Positions 57,652 through 64,000 of a stretch of DNA of 64,000 bases are shown here, in pieces. A model generated the notes under the pieces. The model searched no databases. It was not told the origin of the DNA and saw only the letters and a program-made list of their open reading frames with translations. The DNA lies in assembly GCF_016239305.1 (NCBI RefSeq), contig NZ_JAEHOQ010000008.1:62001-126000 (forward strand), in the 5' to 3' direction. Each line of letters opens with the position of its first letter. The first letter of the stretch is position 1. Origin of the DNA: Proteus vulgaris (GTDB lineage: Bacteria > Pseudomonadota > Gammaproteobacteria > Enterobacterales > Enterobacteriaceae). The translations under genes were made by a program, and so were the position numbers.

Positions 57652-57998
57652 AAAATGTAAAACGTATTATCCGAAAAAATAAAGATATTTATATCGTTTC
57701 TTGTTTTTTACTTTGAGTTTAATTAAATATAATAAAAAGCTTATTATTGTGATCTTTCAAGTAAAAGAGAATGTTTTATTTAATAATATGTATGATATCT
57801 AACCTTATAAATTAGAATGATAAGGTTTTATTTTGTTGTTTTTTAATGTCTTTTGTTAATTATTTGATCCTCGTGTTAATCTCTTTGTTTTTTTTTGTTT
57901 GATTAGTGCGTTTAAAAATATTTTTATAAAATATTCATTTGTTTTATGGATAGGAGATCAAGTATAACAAAATAGAAACAAAAAATAGGAATATCATA
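57652..57998. promoter_or_regulatory. AT-rich region upstream of gltP
   Basis: No gene is supported in these 347 bases. The very AT-rich sequence presumably contains the gltP promoter, but I cannot pick a single -35/-10 pair among many. TAGGAA precedes the gltP ATG. Confidence 0.4.
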
Positions 57999-59294
57999 AT
58001 GACAGCAAACAAAGCACACAAATTTAAATTTGGTCTTGGGTGGCAAATTATTACCGCCCTTATTTTAGGGATCATTGTCGGTGCAATTTTGCACGATAAT
58101 GAAAATAAAGATTGGTTAATTGCTAATATTTTATCTCCCGCAGGTAAAATATTTATTCAATTAATTAAAATGATTGTGGTACCGATAGTTATTTCAACGC
58201 TGGTGGTAGGAATAGCAGGTGTTGGAAATACCAAACGATTAGGTAAGTTAGGATTTAAAACAATCCTCTATTTTGAAGTTATTACGACGATAGCCATTAT
58301 TGTCGGGATAAGCCTTGCAAATATATTTCAACCCGGTGTAGGTATTGATATGTCAACACTTAGCCAAGTTGATATATCGCAGTATGAAAAGACAACTCAG
58401 CAAGTTGAAAGCCAATCACATGGTATTATGGCTACGATCTTATCATTGGTACCTTCAAATATTTTTGCAGCTATGGCAAGCGGTGAAATGCTACCTGTGA
58501 TCTTTTTTGCAGTTATTTTTGGTATGGGATTATCTTCTTTACCTGTGGAGAAAAGAGAACCCTTGCTTGTGGTATTGCAAACCTTCTCAGAAACGATGTT
58601 CCGTGTAACGCATATGATTATGATGTATGCACCTATTGGGGTATTCGGTCTTATCTCTGTTACGGTGGCTAGTTTTGGTTTTACTTCATTAATCCCATTA
58701 ATTAAATTAGTATTACTTGTTCATGTCGCTATTCTATTTTTTGCGATCGTAGTACTAGGTTTAGTTGCAAAATATTGTGGAATAAATATTTTTACGCTGA
58801 TTAAGATTTTAAAAGATGAATTGATATTAGCTTATTCTACTGCAAGCTCTGAAACCGTATTACCTCGAATAATGGATAAAATGGAAAAATATGGGGCTTC
58901 TAAATCAGTAACTAGTTTCGTTATTCCAATAGGGTATTCATTTAATCTTGATGGTTCTACACTTTATCAAAGTATTGCGGCTATTTTTATTGCGCAATTA
59001 TATGGTATTGATCTCTCTATCTGGCAAGAAATAACGCTTGTGGTGACCTTAATGATCACCTCGAAAGGGATTGCTGGCGTGCCCGGTGTTTCATTTGTCG
59101 TGTTATTAGCCACATTAGGTAGTGTCGGTATTCCTCTTGAAGGACTCGCCTTTATTGCGGGTATCGACCGAATATTGGATATGGCAAGAACAGCATTAAA
59201 TGTGATTGGTAATGCATTGGCCGCTTTAGTGATCGCAAAATGGGAGCACCAATTTGATAAGAATAAATCCAAAGAATATGAAGCAACTTTTTAA
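57999..59294 (+). CDS. gltP: Proton/glutamate-aspartate symporter GltP
   Basis: GltP imports glutamate and aspartate with protons through the inner membrane. The 431-residue product matches E. coli GltP over its length. It has the first helix GLGWQIITALILGIIVGAIL, the serine-rich re-entrant loop AYSTASSETVLPRI, the unwound TM7 motif SFNLDGSTLYQSIAAIFIAQ, and the re-entrant GIAGVPGVSFV followed by DRILDMARTALNVIGNALA. Confidence 0.96.
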   Translation: MTANKAHKFKFGLGWQIITALILGIIVGAILHDNENKDWLIANILSPAGKIFIQLIKMIVVPIVISTLVVGIAGVGNTKRLGKLGFKTILYFEVITTIAIIVGISLANIFQPGVGIDMSTLSQVDISQYEKTTQQVESQSHGIMATILSLVPSNIFAAMASGEMLPVIFFAVIFGMGLSSLPVEKREPLLVVLQTFSETMFRVTHMIMMYAPIGVFGLISVTVASFGFTSLIPLIKLVLLVHVAILFFAIVVLGLVAKYCGINIFTLIKILKDELILAYSTASSETVLPRIMDKMEKYGASKSVTSFVIPIGYSFNLDGSTLYQSIAAIFIAQLYGIDLSIWQEITLVVTLMITSKGIAGVPGVSFVVLLATLGSVGIPLEGLAFIAGIDRILDMARTALNVIGNALAALVIAKWEHQFDKNKSKEYEATF

Positions 59295-59320
59295 TATTTA
59301 ATCAATAGTGACCAAATAAG

Positions 59321-59358
59321 ATAAGGCTGGTTTAATTAAAAACTAGCCTTATTTTTAT
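59321..59358. terminator. Terminator after gltP
   Basis: AAGGCTGGTTT and AAAAACTAGCCTT form an imperfect stem followed by ATTTTTA. It probably works on both strands, between convergent genes. Confidence 0.65.
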
Positions 59359-59436
59359 ATTAAATAAAAAATCTATATTAGATTTTCTCTTAAAGTAAGC
59401 ATAGTTTTTTATCATTCGATTTTTCAAGTTTTAGCT

Positions 59437-60060
59437 TCAATCAGTTTCTAATGATGCATTACATTGCTTTCTGATCTCTTTGATATTTCTTAATAAATCG
59501 TCGCTATATATCTCAGGGTAAAAGAAGTAACTTACTGAAATATCATAATTTCCTTCCTTATTTTTCTTATATTGAACTTTCTGATCTTGGTTTATGATAT
59601 CTCTAGAGCTAAAATAAGCACGTTGAATATTATTTGTATCATAAGTAATAAATCCACCATTAGTAATAGCTACTTTTTTATATTGACTATATTGAGAGTC
59701 AAGACTTTTGATAATATTATTATCTTTAATTTTGAATTTATTTAAATCATTTGTTTCATAGGAGTAGACAACACCATACAATCCTGTAAACTTTAATTCT
59801 TTGAATTTTTTATAAAAATAAACCTTATAATTTCCTTCTTTTTTTCCATCAATAATTTCATCAAAGGTTATTGCCGTCATTGGACAGGTTGAGGGATATT
59901 TATCGATAGGTTTTATTGCGAAATTTGTTTTCTTCTGAAAATCATTAAATGACATTCCCCATGTTAATCCCAATGGAGCTGGCTCGTTATAAATAGCGGT
60001 TTCTGCACAGGCGCCAAAACTAATTAACGTCATACAGCCTATAATCATTTTCTTTTTCAT
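59437..60060 (-). CDS. Exported protein of unknown function
   Basis: The 207-residue protein from ATG 60060 has a signal peptide (MKKKMIIGCMTLISFGACA). The mature part begins ETAIYNEPAPLGLTWGMSFNDFQKK, a layout reminiscent of periplasmic proteins that open with LGLxWGMS, but I cannot name a family. Confidence 0.7.
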   Translation of the reverse strand: MKKKMIIGCMTLISFGACAETAIYNEPAPLGLTWGMSFNDFQKKTNFAIKPIDKYPSTCPMTAITFDEIIDGKKEGNYKVYFYKKFKELKFTGLYGVVYSYETNDLNKFKIKDNNIIKSLDSQYSQYKKVAITNGGFITYDTNNIQRAYFSSRDIINQDQKVQYKKNKEGNYDISVSYFFYPEIYSDDLLRNIKEIRKQCNASLETD

Positions 60061-60224
60061 AGCTATCTCATATTTATTGATATCTATGTTTTGAGCATAG
60101 ATATAGAAAAATAACATCGATTAATCATCTGTTATTACAGGTTATTATCACCCAATACACCTTATATTCTTATTTTGAAATATATTTACGGTATATTGGG
60201 TAAGAAATTCCATAGATACATAGA

Positions 60225-61451
60225 TTATTGGGGGTAATCCGACAGCTTTAATAAATCCTGTTCAAGGCAATCCGCACGAGAGTCTTGATTGTAATCGAGA
60301 TCTGCTCCAGTTTTCCCGTATAACTGTTTTTTTGAAATATAATACTCCATATCAAATAGGTACGGATTATCGCGCCATTCCTTATAATCTTTACCTGATT
60401 CATAACTTTTCCACACTGATGGGCTAACTTTTTTTAGCTGGTCAAAAGGTGGATCTTTAATTAATTTCTGGATATCTGCTGGTAATATAGCTTGTTGTGC
60501 TGAAGGTAGAGCTCCTAATCGCCATAACGCCAGAAAACTACCCTGTCGTACTGCTGTAATAAGATATTGCATTTTCTGTGTGGGATCACTGGTTAAATCG
60601 GCTAGATACACACCGGCTAATGGGGCGTTACCTTTAGCAAGAGCTTGCTGATACAGCTTTATTCGTTCATCAACAGAAAATATCAATTCATGATCTTTGT
60701 ATGTAGCCGCTTGATAACAGTATGCTGGACCATAGTCATTAGCGAGTGCTTTGTTTAGCCAGAAAGTACGAGTTTCTGGATCATGATTGCTGGCATACCA
60801 TAAATTTTTGAATCCATAGCGCGTGATATAACTGCTTTTTGCCAGAAAAAGCTGAGCAGCAGGATTATTTTTATTGGCTTCTTTCTTCGCCAGTGCTAAT
60901 TCCCGTTCATAATTTTCCTGATTAATCTCAGGCTCAGGTTTGGGTAGCGTGATCACTTGAGTATCAGATGGCATAACACCAGAATCACTGATTTTTTCTA
61001 CATTTATTATCTTGATAGATAAATGTAGAGGTAAAATAAATATATGATCGCCAGTAAATTTTTCATCAGATTGTGGATCTGGCGGTGAGCGAAGAATGGA
61101 AGTGTATGGTTCGCCCTTTTTCACTTCGCGGAGTACACCCACTCCGTTTACCCCCAGCGAACAGTTCGGTATTATGATACTATCTTTATTTTCTTCATTA
61201 TATTTTATAAGAATTGCTTTTTTTTCAATATATCGTTTATTACCAATCCCATAAAAAAAGAGGTAATCAGAAGCATCATCTTTTGCTTTCTGAATATAAA
61301 AGGATGGTACCTGTGTTTCAGTAGAGATGTAAGTACCGACGAGGGAAGGGCAGGATAAGTATGATTGATGAGTACAACCTGTGAGGCTGATAATACCTGC
61401 CAACGCTACTAGTGAAAATAATAAGTGTTCGTTAAATTTCCAGTTATACAC
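60225..61451 (-). CDS. Lipoprotein with Sel1-like repeats, unknown
   Basis: The 408-residue protein is read from GTG 61451 (AAGGA upstream). Its signal ends in the lipobox LTGC. The C-terminal half has helical repeats (NNPAAQLFLAKSSYI, LNKALANDYGPAYCYQAATY, LYQQALAKGNAPLAGVYLADL) with Sel1/TPR-like spacing. It lies just downstream of another lipoprotein gene on the same strand. The function is unknown. Confidence 0.7.
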   Translation of the reverse strand: MYNWKFNEHLLFSLVALAGIISLTGCTHQSYLSCPSLVGTYISTETQVPSFYIQKAKDDASDYLFFYGIGNKRYIEKKAILIKYNEENKDSIIIPNCSLGVNGVGVLREVKKGEPYTSILRSPPDPQSDEKFTGDHIFILPLHLSIKIINVEKISDSGVMPSDTQVITLPKPEPEINQENYERELALAKKEANKNNPAAQLFLAKSSYITRYGFKNLWYASNHDPETRTFWLNKALANDYGPAYCYQAATYKDHELIFSVDERIKLYQQALAKGNAPLAGVYLADLTSDPTQKMQYLITAVRQGSFLALWRLGALPSAQQAILPADIQKLIKDPPFDQLKKVSPSVWKSYESGKDYKEWRDNPYLFDMEYYISKKQLYGKTGADLDYNQDSRADCLEQDLLKLSDYPQ

Positions 61452-61488
61452 AGTGATATCCTTAAATAAAAAATAATTATAAATACAT

Positions 61489-62157
61489 CTAACCACAATA
61501 ACTTGAAGTGCAGGTTGCTTTAATAAGAATGTAAAATGGTGCTATCAAAATAAGAGTCATCGCTTGTAGTGGCATTACTGCGATTGTTTTCAATGTATCT
61601 GATGGCTTTAAATGTTTGGAATAATAATTAACTTTGGCAAAAACAGGTTTAGGTAAGGAATATTTTTCTAATAGTTCATCTTTATTGGATAAATTAACCA
61701 TCTCTCCATTAGCATAAAATTTTCCAATAATAAAAAATCTATTTTCATAATTAGGTATCTGATTTTTAATCATTTTTTCATCATTGTTAGACTGATAGTT
61801 GCTTCTATAAAAATGATAATTAGTGGCAAGATCATCGATTTCATCTATAGTAAAATCTTTAGGATCTAAATAAATCATATAGCTACCGTTAACAATACTC
61901 CCCGTTATTCCTAGGCTAGCGCTAAAATAAATCACTTTTTCATTATATTTAGATGTGGCAAATTTTTTCAATGCAGTAATAGCCTCACCTTTAAAATGAT
62001 AATTAGTAGAATCACTAAGGATATATAAATTATCATCTTCGATAAGTGCTGATTTAACCTTAATTATATCTCCACTTTTGTTGCTATCAATTTTTGTATA
62101 TGAAGAACAGGCATTAAGAAATAAAACCATCAATAGTATTTTTAAAAATATTTTCAT
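61489..62157 (-). CDS. Lipoprotein of unknown function
   Basis: The 222-residue protein from ATG 62157 (GGAGG 5 bases upstream) has a signal with lipobox LNAC, a mixed polar body and a hydrophobic C-terminal stretch (TIAVMPLQAMTLILIAPFYILIKA) that may insert in a membrane. It is probably co-transcribed with the next lipoprotein gene. Confidence 0.7.
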   Translation of the reverse strand: MKIFLKILLMVLFLNACSSYTKIDSNKSGDIIKVKSALIEDDNLYILSDSTNYHFKGEAITALKKFATSKYNEKVIYFSASLGITGSIVNGSYMIYLDPKDFTIDEIDDLATNYHFYRSNYQSNNDEKMIKNQIPNYENRFFIIGKFYANGEMVNLSNKDELLEKYSLPKPVFAKVNYYSKHLKPSDTLKTIAVMPLQAMTLILIAPFYILIKATCTSSYCG

Positions 62158-62405
62158 TGAAACCTCCATGTTAAATAAGTTTTTAAATCTTATTAGCGAC
62201 TTATAGTAAACAATACTTAAATATATTTAAAGTATAGCAGGGGGTGAATAAAGTTGAATTTTATAAGAGAGTTATTGTGAAGAAGCTCAAATTAAGGTGC
62301 GGAAAGGTAATTGACAAAAATACGGATTAAATAACAAATCCATACTAGACCTTCCTCTTAGAGTAAGCCCTATCATCTTTTAAATCGTGATTTAAGGAGA
62401 TGATT

Positions 62406-62576
62406 ATGTGGGAACTTCTAAGAGATAATTGGTTTATTTTGATGTTATTACTTTGCCCGTTAATGCATTTCTTTATGCATAAACATCATCATGGTGAAAA
62501 TAGTTCACACGATTGCTGTAAGAATAAAGATGAAACAACGACAATAGACAAAAAGAAAACACATTTAGATGCTTAA
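62406..62576 (+). CDS. DUF2933-type small membrane protein
   Basis: The 56-codon frame at ATG 62406 (AAGGAG upstream) encodes MWELLRDNWFILMLLLCPLMHFFMHKHHHGENS, a single membrane helix followed by a His-rich segment and then two Cys. The WxxLLLCPLMHxFMH-HHH pattern is that of DUF2933 proteins, often linked to metal genes. Confidence 0.75.
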   Translation: MWELLRDNWFILMLLLCPLMHFFMHKHHHGENSSHDCCKNKDETTTIDKKKTHLDA

Positions 62577-62646
62577 ATAGGTTATTAAATATTGCTATTG
62601 AGCTAAATAATCAGATTTAGCTCAATGCTATTTCTTAAGATGCGCA

Positions 62647-63018
62647 TTAATCCTCCGATTTAGCTGTGCCTTGATGAAACCGTAGTTGCCAATCACCATG
62701 AGAGTTTTTTATCCAGAGGGATGAACGGTAAGTCTGCTTTATTTTTCTGTTATCTTCTACTTGATAGCTGACGTAAGTTAACAGCACTACATCATCACTT
62801 AGCTGTGATCCCTGATAATTTTCTGAATAAATCTCTATATTGCGATTGTCGTTTGTCAGGCTGCTAATTGTGTCTGCTTTATTAACGCAAATACCAGAGC
62901 GACAAAACTCCATAAACTCATTATGTAAAAGTTGAATAAGTACATCTGTATTTTTTCGATGGGTACTTTTGTGAAGTGTTTTTTCTTGTTGGATTAGTTT
63001 TTTATAAAGTTCGATCAT
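62647..63018 (-). CDS. NTF2-fold (DUF4440-like) protein
   Basis: The 123-residue protein begins with helix MIELYKKLIQQEKTLHKSTHR and ends YRSSLWIKNSHGDWQLRFHQGTA, the strand pattern of DUF4440/SnoaL-like domains. The substrate is unknown. Confidence 0.75.
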   Translation of the reverse strand: MIELYKKLIQQEKTLHKSTHRKNTDVLIQLLHNEFMEFCRSGICVNKADTISSLTNDNRNIEIYSENYQGSQLSDDVVLLTYVSYQVEDNRKIKQTYRSSLWIKNSHGDWQLRFHQGTAKSED

Positions 63019-63174
63019 GTTTATCTTTATTTTATAGTGAGGTGCACAGCATCGTGGGTTTTATCATCATCAAAAGTATCATACTATCTTAAACCACAGA
63101 AAATAAAATTAGCTCACATACAGATGTTAGCTTGTATGATAGAACTAAGGTTTTTATAACTTGATGAAAAAATA

Positions 63175-63513
63175 ATGGGATTACTGGTTAAAGCATTAAT
63201 TGGTGCATTGGTGGTGGTATTAATTGCGATTTTATCAAAGTCTCGCCATTACTATATTGCGGGGTTGATTCCACTATTTCCGACTTTTGCGCTAATAGCT
63301 CACTATATTGTGGGCTCTGAACGCTCTATTGAAGCGTTACGCACCACCATTATTTTTAGTCTATGGGCTGTGATTCCTTATCTGGTTTATCTAATTTCAC
63401 TTTATGTGATGATTAACTATGTAAAATTATTTACGGCACTGGCTACGGCAGTGATTTGCTGGGTTATTGCTGCTTGGTTACTTATTCAACTATGGAACAA
63501 ATTTCATGGATAG
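63175..63513 (+). CDS. glpM: GlpM family membrane protein
   Basis: The 112-residue protein has about four transmembrane segments and matches GlpM closely (MGLLVKALIGALVVVLIAILS, then HYYIAGLIPLFPTFALIAHY and VGSERSIEALRTT). GlpM was linked to alginate production in Pseudomonas; its biochemical role is not clear. Confidence 0.93.
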   Translation: MGLLVKALIGALVVVLIAILSKSRHYYIAGLIPLFPTFALIAHYIVGSERSIEALRTTIIFSLWAVIPYLVYLISLYVMINYVKLFTALATAVICWVIAAWLLIQLWNKFHG

Positions 63514-63540
63514 AGCATTTGTTCTTTTCTATTTATTCCC

Positions 63541-63798
63541 ATGTTGAAAAATAAAAATAGAGAGAAGATGAGAAAATTATTACAACAAAAAATAATTCAA
63601 ATATGTAATGACAAGATTTCGGCCAAAGGAGTGGGCGTGGGATTATCCTTTTATGCTTTTTTTGCAAATAAAAATGACAACCCTGAATTATTAATGGAAG
63701 CCGCAACATGGTGGATAATGACGCATAAATTGGATCACTTTGAAAAAGCTGTAAAAATAAAAAAATTAGTGCAATCAGAAATGGAATATCACGCCTAA
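63541..63798 (+). CDS. Small hypothetical protein
   Basis: The 85-residue helical protein begins MLKNKNREKMRKLLQQKIIQICNDKIS; a start at the inner ATG (MRKLLQQ, after AGAGAGAAG) is also possible. It follows glpM by 27 bp. No family is recognised. Confidence 0.6.
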   Translation: MLKNKNREKMRKLLQQKIIQICNDKISAKGVGVGLSFYAFFANKNDNPELLMEAATWWIMTHKLDHFEKAVKIKKLVQSEMEYHA

Positions 63799-63930
63799 TT
63801 TTCCTACGATGTGGTTCATTTTTTTATAAAACAATTTTTATTAAACTAAAATTTATTGATTATTATCACATTAAAGCAAGTCATAAACCGCTATGGTAAT
63901 TACATGATTAATAACGTAAACGGTGATGAT

Positions 63931-64000
63931 ATGGAATATTGGTTTATTGCGTATAAAGTGCGTTCCAGAAATGGTGATACCTACGCCGGACATAAAATTG
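63931..64000 (+). CDS. 5' part of an unknown gene (cut by window edge)
   Basis: An open frame begins at ATG 63931 (MEYWFIAYKVRSRNGDTYAG) and leaves the window; ATG 63904 in the same frame is an alternative start. It is too short to identify. Confidence 0.45.
   Translation, partial: MEYWFIAYKVRSRNGDTYAGHKI

Noticed and set aside
61451-61496. Upstream GTG 61496 as the start of the Sel1-like lipoprotein
   Set aside because: It lacks a ribosome site and would give an over-long signal sequence; GTG 61451 has AAGGA upstream and yields a normal lipoprotein signal.
57103-64000. Extending the prophage to the right beyond 57102
   Set aside because: The att repeat ends there, the fliE stop and terminator are rebuilt directly after it, and the following genes (gltP, glpM) are ordinary chromosomal genes.

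Overview
The window carries chromosomal DNA of a Proteus-type enterobacterium (most likely Proteus mirabilis or a close relative), with a complete lambda-like prophage of about 49.7 kb inserted in it. The host assignment rests on the AT-rich base composition, the gammaproteobacterial flagellar set fliE/fliFGHIJK, and GltP and GlpM proteins close to the E. coli ones. No tRNA, rRNA, CRISPR array or insertion sequence was seen.

Left flank (1-7454): fliF-fliG-fliH-fliI-fliJ-fliK run leftward with overlapping or near-touching ends, and fliE runs rightward across a divergent promoter region. The prophage sits in the 3' end of fliE. A 19-bp direct repeat (7434-7452 and 57084-57102) marks attL and attR. 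The recombined fliE keeps its full length because the phage supplies a TGA where the chromosome had a TAG; the chromosomal stop and the likely fliE terminator now lie 49.6 kb away, beyond attR.

Prophage left arm (7460-18235, minus strand, PL operon read from right to left): an N-type antiterminator with an arginine-rich motif and an upstream nutL site, a terminator, small proteins, a shortened DNA sliding-clamp homologue, a coiled-coil protein, an ERF single-strand annealing protein, SSB, a run of unknown proteins, a C5-cytosine and an MT-A70 adenine methyltransferase, excisionase and tyrosine integrase. Several genes of 50-55 aa lie between the larger ones.

Immunity and replication (18400-25912): a LexA/S24-type CI repressor, a secreted protein in the position of rex, mirrored OL/OR operators with PL, PR and PRM, Cro, nutR, a CII-like protein, an O-like initiator with three 24-bp-spaced iterons inside the gene, a DnaC-like helicase loader, nin-region genes (including HNH, a NinB-like protein and NinG) and a candidate Q.

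Late leader and lysis (25913-28929): a PR' promoter and terminator, then a noncoding stretch of about 480 bases that folds on paper into a 10-bp helix and a five-way-junction RNA. After it come membrane and holin proteins, an M15 endolysin, Rz with an embedded Rz1 in another frame, and a further membrane protein.

Structural genes (30049-56627, plus strand): terminase, portal, MuF-like protein, protease/scaffold, decoration protein, capsid, connectors, tail tube with an Ig-like domain, tail chaperone, tape measure, M, L, K, I and J tip genes, and tail fibre genes. Three accessory cargo blocks interrupt this series: a KilA-N gene with a palindromic site (29138-29863); a P22 immI-like block with an antirepressor and two ribbon-helix-helix proteins (41029-42491); and a tripartite HigB-HigA-SecB-like toxin-antitoxin-chaperone operon (42569-43876) followed by a lipoprotein. 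A Pol III theta (HolE/HOT) homologue lies next to attR.

Right flank (57103-64000): a small hypothetical gene, gltP, three exported proteins of unknown function (two with lipoprotein signals), a DUF2933-type small membrane protein, an NTF2-fold-like protein, glpM, a small hypothetical gene and a gene cut by the window end.
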